This document shows, one piece after another, positions 35,449 through 45,214 of a stretch of DNA of 64,000 nucleotides. Under the pieces are notes generated by a model. It was not told where the DNA came from. It ran no database searches and saw nothing but the letters and a program-made list of their open reading frames with translations. Both the position numbers and the translations under genes were made by a program. The stretch spans positions 140,378 to 204,377 of the forward strand of contig JAMLIO010000006.1 in NCBI GenBank assembly GCA_023954155.1, given 5' to 3'. Source of the stretch: Pseudobdellovibrionaceae bacterium. GTDB taxonomy: Bacteria > Bdellovibrionota > Bdellovibrionia > Bdellovibrionales > UBA1609. The first letter of the stretch is position 1. Each line of letters starts with the position of its first letter.

Positions 35449-37312
35449 CTTGACCCTCACTGTCTTCTGCTTGAGCTTTAGGCAGAACATCTTCCAATAT
35501 CACTTCGCCTCGTTTAACTAAATTTTCCAACTTCTTATTTAACAAGGCCAACTGCTTTTCTTTCTCTGCTACTGACATAGTGTCGGGCTGACTAAGATCG
35601 TCTGAAACTACTTTTTTAGCTAAAGGCGACAAAGAGGCCAATACTTTGTCCATGATCTCTGGTATCACTCTGACCAAAGCCGTGATCTCTTGGTTGTTTG
35701 CACGTCTAAATAAAATTTCCGCACTTGTTCCCTGCCACTGTCCAATAAAAGCAATATGTGCGTGGGTGCGTTTATAGTTTTCCACCACCACACCTGTAAT
35801 TTGCGGTAAGGTCTGACACGCATCCAATATACTCATCACACTCACAATTTTATCAAACGCAGAGGACATAGACACAGCCGATTCATCCATTTTTGTTTCA
35901 AAATAAGGAGCAATGTCTTTTTCGATCTGTTGTAAGTTATTTTTACTGATCGAATCCATTTGCGCTGCTGTTTTAAGAACATCCAACTTGGCTTCGGCAT
36001 CTAATTTATCAAAATAACTTTTACGCATTACATCTGGCATATAGGTCGAAACCACGGCCTGAATGTCAGCACTGTTTTGTAATAACACTTTGCTAACCGT
36101 ACTGAATGAAGAGCTTCCCACAAAAGAGAAGGGGCGATGCAAGGTCTCTGAACCTAAGTTCACTACCGCAACCATATCCCAATATGTTTTACTCATCACA
36201 TTGTGCTTTTCTTGATCACTCATATCGTGCATTTTGGCAAAGATCTCACCCATCTGTTCACGGTGCTCTTTGGGAATCGGTAAGGTTCCCAATACACTTC
36301 CAGATATTTCTGCAAAACATGCCAATTGCAAGTACCCACTCTCTCCGCGTTCACACCATTGGGTGACAAGGTTCTGTAAATCCGAAGTCACTTTTGGTGC
36401 TAACTCTTTAATTTGTGAAGTCAAATGAGCATTCTTTTCTACATAAAGTGCGACTTCATCCTTAGAGGTGGTTTGTGCCACAGCTTCACTACCTTGAGTT
36501 GCTCCACCGTTTTCAGTTTTATTTTCAATGTTGATCTCTGTAGATGGACCTTCTGCGCTTTGGCTAGAAGCTCCATTGCCCATCAAGATTCTCCACAAGA
36601 ATATTCCCATTAAAATAGCAAAAGCTAAAACCAAATTGCCCGCTAAGCTTTGCATCTCTTTAAGTTTTTCCATAAAGCTTTTTTGCTTCTTGGACTTAGC
36701 ACTGCTTTTACTTGCCAGACTGGCCACACCCGATTCAGGTTTTGCCCCATCGGGCTGGTTAAGGATTTCCTCTGCAGAGTCTGCGTCCTGAATAAATTGT
36801 ACTTGTGACTTTCCAATAGTACCAAACTCTTCTTGCACACGAGCCTGTAACCACTCTGACACAATCTGCTTGATCCCATCACCCATGTCAGGTACAAGCC
36901 CCACCATAAATTCAATTTTACTTACAGAAAATTTTTCTAGAGGATTTTTGAGATTTGATGACCCAAAATTAGCGTAACTTGCAAATAACGTGTCAGCGTC
37001 CAAATACCCAAGATCAAGCTCAGTATAAAGATCAGAATTTGCATTTTTATTATTGGCTCCAACAAGAGCTTCGTTAATAGTTAGATCTAGGCGAGCACCC
37101 ATACTAAAATTTTCATGACTGATAATAGACGAAAGCTCCTGAGAGTACCTGCGTACTAACATGTCTTCTAAGGCAGCTTTGGCACCAATAACTTCAGCGC
37201 TTTTTAAAGATCCTCCAGCAGGTCTTTCTTGCGCCAAAGCTGACAGGCTTAAAAACATGAAGCACATGTATGTAAAGATTGATAAGGAACGCAACAACTT
37301 TTGTCTCGGCAT
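35438..37312 (-). CDS. Single-span membrane protein with FliG-C-like cytoplasmic domain
   Basis: About 624 residues. Signal peptide (LSLSALAQ), a periplasmic region to about 210, a transmembrane helix near 223-243 (LAGNLVLAFAILMGIFLWRIL), then a soluble tail. Near the C terminus, ILFRRANNQEITALVRVIPEIMDKVLASLSPLAKKVVSDDL followed by SVAEKEKQLALLNKKLENLVKRGEVIL closely follows the FliG C-terminal torque helix pattern, with the Asp-Asp pair preserved (571-572); the Lys and Arg usually paired with it are changed (Arg and Leu). This would be a FliF-FliG-like fusion lacking most of FliF. The ATG at 37312 directly follows the upstream stop. Confidence 0.75.
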   Translation of the reverse strand: MPRQKLLRSLSIFTYMCFMFLSLSALAQERPAGGSLKSAEVIGAKAALEDMLVRRYSQELSSIISHENFSMGARLDLTINEALVGANNKNANSDLYTELDLGYLDADTLFASYANFGSSNLKNPLEKFSVSKIEFMVGLVPDMGDGIKQIVSEWLQARVQEEFGTIGKSQVQFIQDADSAEEILNQPDGAKPESGVASLASKSSAKSKKQKSFMEKLKEMQSLAGNLVLAFAILMGIFLWRILMGNGASSQSAEGPSTEINIENKTENGGATQGSEAVAQTTSKDEVALYVEKNAHLTSQIKELAPKVTSDLQNLVTQWCERGESGYLQLACFAEISGSVLGTLPIPKEHREQMGEIFAKMHDMSDQEKHNVMSKTYWDMVAVVNLGSETLHRPFSFVGSSSFSTVSKVLLQNSADIQAVVSTYMPDVMRKSYFDKLDAEAKLDVLKTAAQMDSISKNNLQQIEKDIAPYFETKMDESAVSMSSAFDKIVSVMSILDACQTLPQITGVVVENYKRTHAHIAFIGQWQGTSAEILFRRANNQEITALVRVIPEIMDKVLASLSPLAKKVVSDDLSQPDTMSVAEKEKQLALLNKKLENLVKRGEVILEDVLPKAQAEDSEGQVAA

Positions 37313-37313
37313 T

Positions 37314-37988
37314 TTACTGTCCACCAGCACTTGGCTTATTATTCGATGTTGGTACTCGGGTTGGAATTTTTAATGTTTCACGTACTTTACCTGCCATATC
37401 CACAGCAGTTTTAAGTTCAGGATTTACCGCTAATGCGCTTTCATACCACTTCAAACTTTCCTCAAACTCACCACGCGCATAATGAATTGCCGCTTTCATA
37501 GAAAGAGCACGATCAAACTGAGGGTATGCCGCAAGAACTTTATCTATCTCAATCAAAGCACGCTCAAATTGTTTGGTGTTAGCAAACTGTTGAGACAAAA
37601 ATAATCCATCAACAAGATCTTTTGCTGTTTTCATTTCAACTTCTTTATCAGAAGGATCAAGCTTAAGAACAATCTCTGCACCTAGGCTGCCTGCTGCCTG
37701 TACTGGAACCCAAATGTCTTTAGTTTTAAATCCTTCCTTTTTGATAATGATATTTACCAAACCACCAGGATGATTTTGCCCTTTTAGATGCTCATCTAAT
37801 TCTTCACCACTTTTACTTAGAGGAGTCATTCCTATGGTTTTAGGTTCATTTGTGCCTGAATCAACTATAAATACTTCTGCTTGATCTGGCTCTGTGACAA
37901 CTTTAAATGAAAAAGAGGCACATCCATAGAGACTTAGAGTTACTGCGGCTAAAACTAATACTTTTATTTTAAACAATTGGTTTTCCAT
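37314..37988 (-). CDS. Lipoprotein with PEGA-like and TPR domains
   Basis: 224 residues; lipobox LYGC at about 20-23. Residues about 25-115 resemble a PEGA-type beta domain (VVTEPDQAEVFIVDSGTNEPKTIGMTPL... and VNIIIKKEGFKTKDIWVPV). About 125-200 hold two TPR units (FERALIEIDKVLAAYPQFDRALSMKAAIHYARGEFEESLKWYESALAVNPE). A TPR lipoprotein of this kind is the common periplasmic adaptor in gliding and secretion machines. It lies immediately before the FliG-C-like gene, separated by one base. Confidence 0.82.
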   Translation of the reverse strand: MENQLFKIKVLVLAAVTLSLYGCASFSFKVVTEPDQAEVFIVDSGTNEPKTIGMTPLSKSGEELDEHLKGQNHPGGLVNIIIKKEGFKTKDIWVPVQAAGSLGAEIVLKLDPSDKEVEMKTAKDLVDGLFLSQQFANTKQFERALIEIDKVLAAYPQFDRALSMKAAIHYARGEFEESLKWYESALAVNPELKTAVDMAGKVRETLKIPTRVPTSNNKPSAGGQ

Positions 37989-38246
37989 ATATGATGAATA
38001 TCGTAAATATTGTAGACAACCTTTATATTGCCTTGAAACAATCTTTACTTAGGTCTTACATCAGTTTTCACTTTATCAAAGGCCGCACCAAAGTCCTGCT
38101 TCTGATCATAGTAAATTTTTAAATTTTTGGGACTAAGGTTTTAAGAAATTAAAATTTATATTTACTTTTGCAATTTTTCCTGTGTCAAAACAGGCAGGCA
38201 TATCATTTGTTAGATTCGCGTTCCTATAAAAGCAAACCTCTCAACC

Positions 38247-41200
38247 TTATGGATTTACATTCACCTTTAAGAACGAACCCCTAAATCTTGTGGCACCAGC
38301 AGTAGGAGTGATTCTGGTCATATATCTTCCTTGTGCCCCCAGAGTCAGAGCAGGCGACACACGCATTTGCATCACTTGCGAGTTCACCGTAAAGGTTCCC
38401 CCAGACACCACACTCATATTAGCTGTGCCAGAATCATCTGTGCTGACCAGCAACGAGATATCGGATTGGTCCCCAAGAGACTCCGTTCTTGCTAACGTAT
38501 GAAAGTAAACCTGTGGACTTGTAAAACTATCTAAGTCTAAGAAAGCCCGTTCTTGCGTTAAAGACGCCTGTGTTGTAATTCCTTCCGCATAAGAGTTCAT
38601 TCTAAATACAGACTGAGCCTTTTTCAGGTTTTTCAGCTTCACCCACAGACCTGCTTTATACAAACTTACACTTCCATCATCGCAGTTCAGTTCGCAACGA
38701 ATCACTGCACGATAAAATTGGTTTTCATTAGGCACACCAAAATATGTTGCTCCTTCATTAAAGGGAATCGACGCCATGGCGATATTAGGACTTACAAATC
38801 GTGTCTCTGTCATAGGCACCAGCGCATTGGTGTTGATGTTCTGTAACCCTAATAACCCTTGTGATGTACCCTGAGTGGCCACTAAAGCTTCTAACTCCCA
38901 AGCGTTGTACTCTTCGATCTTATAAAGAGATTGAGCCTGACGTTGGAACCATAATGACTGATCGTATTCAGAGTAGTTGGTACTCGACGTTGTGTAAACC
39001 GATTGCAAAGCATCCTCAGTTGAATTTCCATCTAATGCCAATAACGGATAATACAACTTAGTTTTGGTGGCATTCACTTGATTGACCAAAATTCGAGCCG
39101 CAAAAACATTTAAATCTGAATTGTAGGTGGTGCCTGACAACAGAACACGGTACACATCACGACCTGCATTTAAAACCACTGTCGTTCTTAAGCGAAGAGC
39201 TTCATTTTGATTTGCAGGAACAATGATACTTCCTACAATATTGTCACTGCTATCTACAATAGAAACAGCTCGCGATACGGTATCAAAATTACTGGCAATA
39301 ATTTCAAACTCATAATTTTGAACCCCATCATAGTCAGTAGAATCAAAGGACACCTGCGATCTTGCAAAAACCAAATCTTCAAGACCTGAAGAGGCTAATG
39401 CAATGTCTAGCATTTCTATTGGGACTTGCAGTTTAATATGTCCGCTGGTCACAAGTGAGGCTTCATTCGATACGATAGCACTCCCTGCTCCTGACATAAC
39501 GGCTTCAACAACATAAAAATACTGCTTACTCGACTCTACATGTTCATCAACAAAGCTGTCTACCGTCACATTTCCAATAGGTCCGTAAGGTCCACCAGAA
39601 ATTTCACTACGAAGAATTCTGTAAGAATCTGCTCCAGCCACTAGGTTCCAGCTTAAATTGACTCCTGTAGGCACATTCGCTGCAACTAAGTTAAATGTCG
39701 GTGCCACTATCGTGACTGCAGCAACATCAGAATCTAGCGAAGGAACACCAGATGAGTTAATGGCTGTGATTTTATAATAATAAGTCTGTGACGAAGATAC
39801 AGTGGCATCAACATAGGTGTCTACAAGACCAGTAACTTGAGCTATTTCGGCAAATGGTCCACTTGGATTTGTAGATCGCCAAACCTTGTATCCTACAACA
39901 TTAGGAACAACAATCCATTGCAAGTGCACAGAAGATAAAGTCAATGCTTGTGCGAAAAATCCTTCTGGTTTTAATGGAGCTGATCCTGCACTGACAGCAT
40001 CAGACACTGCGGATTGTGACATCTTAATTCCACTGGACCTAATGCCTTGATATTTATAGTAGTAGGTTTGCAATGGATCTATACTGCTGTCTGTATAACT
40101 TGTTGAAGAGTGGTTAGGAACAAGCACAGAAAAGTCGACACCATTATCCGATCTCCATATAGTATACCCTACAGCAGAAGGAACACTCGCCCATGTTACA
40201 GAAATAGAATTTGTAAGAGGAAGAGCCTCTGCTAAGGGCTTAGGTGGCTGCGCTTGTACATACAGAGTTGCTTCATTAGACGCCGCACTTTCTACGCTTC
40301 CATTTACGGCTTTAACTATAAAATAATAGTTGGTGTTTGCGGATAGTCCACTAACAGTCACTCCATTAGTACTACTTGTTGTTAAGTGAATAGAAGAATA
40401 CATCCCTGAACTTGTGGAAACATAAACATTATATCTATTTCCACCTCGAGTTCCAATCCACGATAAGACCGCTTCAGTTCCTGTACCATTATTTTCAACC
40501 ACTAAGTTTGAAGGGGCCAAAGGCGTTAGACCAGGAGTCACACCCGTGGTCATCGGTGTGAACATTTCTAGCACTCCATAGTCCACTTCCAAACGATAAA
40601 AATAAATTTGACCATTGCTGACTGTGGTGTCTACGTAGCTTGACGAGGTATAACCCGCCACTAGAGTAGTAAAGCTCACACCATCTAAAGATCGCTGAAT
40701 CTTTACACTGGTGGCCCCCGCTGGCAACGACCAGCTCAATTCAATCTGTCCATCACCCTGAATTGTGGCAGGAGCTTGTGATGGGGCTTGGTAAGTCCAA
40801 ATTGACACGGCGGCGGATTCATATCGATTCTCGCCAATGTTAGCCGCCACTTTGATAAACACCTCTGTCGCTGGAGTAAATCCAGAAACATTGGCACTGG
40901 TGGCAGCAGTAGTCTGCCTTAAAGTATAAGGTCCTGCAGCATTTGTGGCTGAATATAAAGTATAATTCGTTGCAGTTGCTACTCTTGGCCACTCTGCACG
41001 TACTGTTGTGGAATTCACAAGAGACAACGACACATTTGAGGGCATAATTGCCAAAGTGCTTATCCCAGAGACCACGGCCGATCTTGTGCCCATATCATTA
41101 TTGTCAAAGTTAAACCTAGCTGCCACTCGATAGTAATAGCCCTTGTTCGGATCAATAGATGAGTCCGTGTAAGATGACAAAGTTGTATTATCAATAGCAA

Positions 41201-44200
41201 CAAAACCACCATTGGCATTTTCTGACCTATAAACAATATAATCGGATGCCCCAGCCACATTATTCCAACTTAAATCTAAATGGTCATCGTATGCCGTTAA
41301 CCCCAAACCTAAAATAGGCGAATTTCTGTACATCACCACATTGCTTTCTGCAGATTCAGTATCTCCCCAATTTGCCGTTACTTTGTAATAATTAGTTCCC
41401 GCCACTGTGGCTGGATTTTGTACATAGGCATTAGTATATGTACCTGGAAGTTTAGTAAAAGGACCCGATGGGTTTGTTGCCCTATAGAGATTAAATCCAT
41501 TATAATAATGAGGTGGCGTCCACGACAGCAACACATCTCCTGTCTCGCCAGTGGTTAATGTCAAATTCATAGGACCTGCAGGAGATGCGGCCGCTGTGGC
41601 CCCTTTAATATCTGAATTGTGCCCTATGAAAACTTTAATCGGATTTCCTTCAACGATCTCTGTAACGTAAGCTTGCAAATAATAATAAGCCCCACTGCCA
41701 TTAGGAATAGAATCCACATAACTATTGGTGGTGAGTCCCGTTGCAATTTTCACGTAATCCCCATCATACCTGTCAGACCTAAAAAGATCGTAGTATGTGG
41801 TATAGGAACTTAACCTTGATGGTTTAGACAAAGTATTCCAAGACATGATGATTTTATTATCACCACCCTCAACCGTCAGAGTAGAAGGACTTGAAGTAGG
41901 ATAAACACCAATAAAATTGGCAGGAACAGAAATGTCATCACCCCACGCTGTTGTCACTGTAAAATAATGGATCCTACCGTCATAGTTATTGTAACATCTC
42001 ACAGCTTTAGTATCTGTGGTTGAGGCTACTACTGTGGCGATCGCTGGATTATTTTCAGCATCATAAATATTAAATCTTTCATAATGGGAAGGGGCTGTCC
42101 AAGACATCTCTACCCCACCACCACTACAACTACCGATATCTTTAGGCACTAATGAAAAGTTTAGTGGCGCATCAGGAACCTGTCTTGGAACCGCAGACGC
42201 TACATTTGATTGCAAACTAACTCCTGATGGATTTTGAGCTGTCACAATATAGTAATACGTCTGTCCATCTGTAAGACCATAATCTGTGTAGGTTGTTGTT
42301 GTGATCGAAACACCTAAATCTACAAATGGACCTGCGTACTGTGTAGATCGTCCAATTTTATAAACCATGTTTTGTGGGAAACCACTCCACGCCAGACGCA
42401 CTCTTTGACTTGTAGCATGTGCCGTTAAATTCGCCGCTTGAATAGGTGGAGGAGCACTGGTGGTCACAGATGCCACATCTGAGTTTTGGCTTCGTCCCGT
42501 ATTGTTACTTGCAAAAACACGGTAATAGTAAGTGGTGTTGTCACTCACATGAATGTCTCTATACAGATTTGATAATAGCCCTGTAGTCACAATAGTAAAA
42601 GGTCCGTCCGCATATAGAGATCGTTCTACTGTATACGTAGGAACAGGTCTCGAAGTTGTATCTGGAATCCATTGAAAAGAAACAGATCCATCCGAATTAT
42701 TAAAAGCTCCCATAACTTGTGGAGCTTGATCGTAATGCACATAAGTGATCAACTCTGCACAGTTTGAAAGTGTTCCCACTTCATTCACTGTTTGCCCATA
42801 TAAAGTGGTGCTTGCATTTTCTGGAACTTCCACAGCGAATCCGCTTCCCATAAATGCTGTCGGCGAACCCGTTGCCAATAAGTCTGTACACGTTGCATTG
42901 GTATACACCGACATACTCACTTTATTCATAAAATCATGGGAAAATGTAAAATTACCTGAAATAAGAATTTTATTATTATAAGATGGGGGCTCAGGTGTCA
43001 CAGAATAAAAAACTGGAGCACCTGGAACCAACGCATTATGGGTGTAATCTGTTAGGAAAGTACATGCCGTTGCATTCCCCGCAGCATCAAATGATCGAGC
43101 ATAAATATTAGAAATATTGTTGGGAGGAAGATTTAATAAAATTCCCGTTGTTGAAAACTCTTCTGGGGTTCCCTCTCCAATATTATTAGAACACATACTG
43201 CTATCATAAAGCACCACACGATTAGGCACTAATTGACTGGCCATATTATGTAAAGCCTGTCCAAAAATAAGAGGTTCATAAGACTGATTATTGGGAGACA
43301 ACGGCGTTGTGCTGGTATAGGTCGGATCAATAGGAGGGACAGTGTTATGAATATACTGAGTGATCAATACACATTGTGATGGGTTTCCATAAACGTCTAC
43401 GGCTCTTCCATAAATATCTGTGGTTGAATTTGCAGACAAGGTCACTTGCACACCTGATGCTGTAAATCGACCTCTGGTTCCTGACCCTAAAAGCGAGGTG
43501 CATGACATATCTGAATATAAAGACACTGTGGCAATACTACTGTCAGCTGTACCTATAATGCTGGGAGTGGTACTGGCATTAGAAGGTGATGTAGGAAAAC
43601 TTCCATAAAATCCTGGAGCTGGAGCCTCAACCGTAGAATGATCATAGGTCGCAAAGAATGTACACTCAGAAATGTTTCCTTCCAAATCTGAAGCCTGCAC
43701 ATAAATTGCCGTGATGGCGTTATCATCGACAGACACTTCTATGCCCAGACCAGGATCGACTAATTCATCTGCTGTCCCCGACCCGATCACTACTAAACAT
43801 TCTGAATCTTTGTACATCACTAAATTCGTAGTGCGAGGCTCAACGGTTCCAAAAAGATGAGGTGTCGTACTGGAATTATTAGGAGAGGCAGGAAAAGAGT
43901 GGGTGAATGCAGGTGGATCAGGAGGAATAATATTATACATGTATTGGGTCAGAAGCAGACAAGGTGATCCATTATTAGCATGATCAAAAGCCTTCACATA
44001 GATGGACGTCTCTTCGTTGGTCTTCACACCCACTGCCACACCCAAGCCTTCAAATTCGGCTTTAGTGCCCATACCAATCATATTATTACAAATGTGAGAA
44101 TCATAAAATTCCAGTCTCGTAGTATCTGCCGAACTAAAACCTTTCATTCTCGGTAGTGGAGTCACATTACTCGGTGATGTGGGGTCAGCTGAACTAAACG

Positions 44201-45200
44201 TGGGATTTACAGGAGCAATATTATCATGGGTGTATTGGCTTAAGAGCACACACACCGAAGGATTGTTCATATCATCAAAAGACTGAGCGTAAAGTGATGT
44301 TGTAGAGTTTGCCGTCAACTCCACTTGAAAGCCTGTTGTGGCAAATTCTGTAGGACTTCCCTCTACAAGCAAGTTAGAACATGCAGGGTTTCTATAAACT
44401 CTGATCACTTCTGAGTCTACCCCACCTTGAATACGTAACGTTGGACTCACGACTTGGTTACTTGGAGACAAAGGCACAATAGATAAAAGTTGTGGTGGGT
44501 CCGACAGGGCATCAGAGTGTTTAAATTCTGTAAGCCTTGTACACGCTGAATACTGATCTAAGTTGTCTTTAGTGCGCGCATAAATTTCTGTAGTTGTATT
44601 GGGTGTCAAAGTTAAAACAATACCTGTGCTTGAAAATGCACTTCTTGCTCCTACCGCTAATGGGTCCGTACATGCTATATCACTGAAGAACTCAATGGTT
44701 GAAGTCAAAGGAAATGCTGTTCCTGAAAGTATAGGTGAAAATGTGTCTCTGGATGGAGACGCTGGAATCATACCTGAAAGCACAGGCACATCAGGCTCTA
44801 AAACAGGGACTTCGTAAGCCACAACAAGATCACAACTGGCTTGGGTTTGAACACTGACATAAATATCAACCGTAGGGTCTCTGGGCAGTACCAAGTCTAT
44901 ACCCTGGGCTCTAAACGCATTGATTGTCATCTGTCCCAAAGGCACACCCATGCAGTCTGAATTGCTATAAAAGTGTAAGAGGTCTAAACCTAAATGCCCC
45001 GATCCCACCATACTGCCATCTGCATGTACGTTAAGAGTATGAAGATTATAATCCGTAACACTGATGGTACTAAAAAGAACAGGAGATTCGCTTGATGGTT
45101 TTTCTGCTAGCTTTCCGTCGCGACACGAAGATAGGCCTAAACTTACTGAAAGCAGCAAGAAAAGCCAGTGTAATTTTAGGTCACGTACCAGAACTAACAT
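38247..45200 (-). CDS. Giant surface lipoprotein with Cys-paired repeats and FnIII array
   Basis: 2317 residues; signal peptide ending LSSC. Residues about 35-850 hold eight ~95-residue repeats, each with two Cys, for example TPSNNS...C...IGxGT...F...V...T.IYA...N.S.C....Y.H. From about 860 to about 1960 there are about twelve fibronectin type III domains (W and Y patterned strands, PxxPxxL linkers), then a C-terminal ~350-residue beta-rich domain. It is probably an extracellular adhesin or stalk. It is the last of three giant genes on this strand; gaps between them are 14 and 39 bases. Confidence 0.85.
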   Translation of the reverse strand: MLVLVRDLKLHWLFLLLSVSLGLSSCRDGKLAEKPSSESPVLFSTISVTDYNLHTLNVHADGSMVGSGHLGLDLLHFYSNSDCMGVPLGQMTINAFRAQGIDLVLPRDPTVDIYVSVQTQASCDLVVAYEVPVLEPDVPVLSGMIPASPSRDTFSPILSGTAFPLTSTIEFFSDIACTDPLAVGARSAFSSTGIVLTLTPNTTTEIYARTKDNLDQYSACTRLTEFKHSDALSDPPQLLSIVPLSPSNQVVSPTLRIQGGVDSEVIRVYRNPACSNLLVEGSPTEFATTGFQVELTANSTTSLYAQSFDDMNNPSVCVLLSQYTHDNIAPVNPTFSSADPTSPSNVTPLPRMKGFSSADTTRLEFYDSHICNNMIGMGTKAEFEGLGVAVGVKTNEETSIYVKAFDHANNGSPCLLLTQYMYNIIPPDPPAFTHSFPASPNNSSTTPHLFGTVEPRTTNLVMYKDSECLVVIGSGTADELVDPGLGIEVSVDDNAITAIYVQASDLEGNISECTFFATYDHSTVEAPAPGFYGSFPTSPSNASTTPSIIGTADSSIATVSLYSDMSCTSLLGSGTRGRFTASGVQVTLSANSTTDIYGRAVDVYGNPSQCVLITQYIHNTVPPIDPTYTSTTPLSPNNQSYEPLIFGQALHNMASQLVPNRVVLYDSSMCSNNIGEGTPEEFSTTGILLNLPPNNISNIYARSFDAAGNATACTFLTDYTHNALVPGAPVFYSVTPEPPSYNNKILISGNFTFSHDFMNKVSMSVYTNATCTDLLATGSPTAFMGSGFAVEVPENASTTLYGQTVNEVGTLSNCAELITYVHYDQAPQVMGAFNNSDGSVSFQWIPDTTSRPVPTYTVERSLYADGPFTIVTTGLLSNLYRDIHVSDNTTYYYRVFASNNTGRSQNSDVASVTTSAPPPIQAANLTAHATSQRVRLAWSGFPQNMVYKIGRSTQYAGPFVDLGVSITTTTYTDYGLTDGQTYYYIVTAQNPSGVSLQSNVASAVPRQVPDAPLNFSLVPKDIGSCSGGGVEMSWTAPSHYERFNIYDAENNPAIATVVASTTDTKAVRCYNNYDGRIHYFTVTTAWGDDISVPANFIGVYPTSSPSTLTVEGGDNKIIMSWNTLSKPSRLSSYTTYYDLFRSDRYDGDYVKIATGLTTNSYVDSIPNGSGAYYYLQAYVTEIVEGNPIKVFIGHNSDIKGATAAASPAGPMNLTLTTGETGDVLLSWTPPHYYNGFNLYRATNPSGPFTKLPGTYTNAYVQNPATVAGTNYYKVTANWGDTESAESNVVMYRNSPILGLGLTAYDDHLDLSWNNVAGASDYIVYRSENANGGFVAIDNTTLSSYTDSSIDPNKGYYYRVAARFNFDNNDMGTRSAVVSGISTLAIMPSNVSLSLVNSTTVRAEWPRVATATNYTLYSATNAAGPYTLRQTTAATSANVSGFTPATEVFIKVAANIGENRYESAAVSIWTYQAPSQAPATIQGDGQIELSWSLPAGATSVKIQRSLDGVSFTTLVAGYTSSSYVDTTVSNGQIYFYRLEVDYGVLEMFTPMTTGVTPGLTPLAPSNLVVENNGTGTEAVLSWIGTRGGNRYNVYVSTSSGMYSSIHLTTSSTNGVTVSGLSANTNYYFIVKAVNGSVESAASNEATLYVQAQPPKPLAEALPLTNSISVTWASVPSAVGYTIWRSDNGVDFSVLVPNHSSTSYTDSSIDPLQTYYYKYQGIRSSGIKMSQSAVSDAVSAGSAPLKPEGFFAQALTLSSVHLQWIVVPNVVGYKVWRSTNPSGPFAEIAQVTGLVDTYVDATVSSSQTYYYKITAINSSGVPSLDSDVAAVTIVAPTFNLVAANVPTGVNLSWNLVAGADSYRILRSEISGGPYGPIGNVTVDSFVDEHVESSKQYFYVVEAVMSGAGSAIVSNEASLVTSGHIKLQVPIEMLDIALASSGLEDLVFARSQVSFDSTDYDGVQNYEFEIIASNFDTVSRAVSIVDSSDNIVGSIIVPANQNEALRLRTTVVLNAGRDVYRVLLSGTTYNSDLNVFAARILVNQVNATKTKLYYPLLALDGNSTEDALQSVYTTSSTNYSEYDQSLWFQRQAQSLYKIEEYNAWELEALVATQGTSQGLLGLQNINTNALVPMTETRFVSPNIAMASIPFNEGATYFGVPNENQFYRAVIRCELNCDDGSVSLYKAGLWVKLKNLKKAQSVFRMNSYAEGITTQASLTQERAFLDLDSFTSPQVYFHTLARTESLGDQSDISLLVSTDDSGTANMSVVSGGTFTVNSQVMQMRVSPALTLGAQGRYMTRITPTAGATRFRGSFLKVNVNP

Positions 45201-45214
45201 TTGTTTATTAACCC

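Noticed and set aside
38030..38246. Terminator or small RNA between the PEGA/TPR gene and the giant lipoprotein
   Set aside because: A short CCTGT...ACAGG stem exists, but it lacks a T-run on the transcribed side, so I do not call it.
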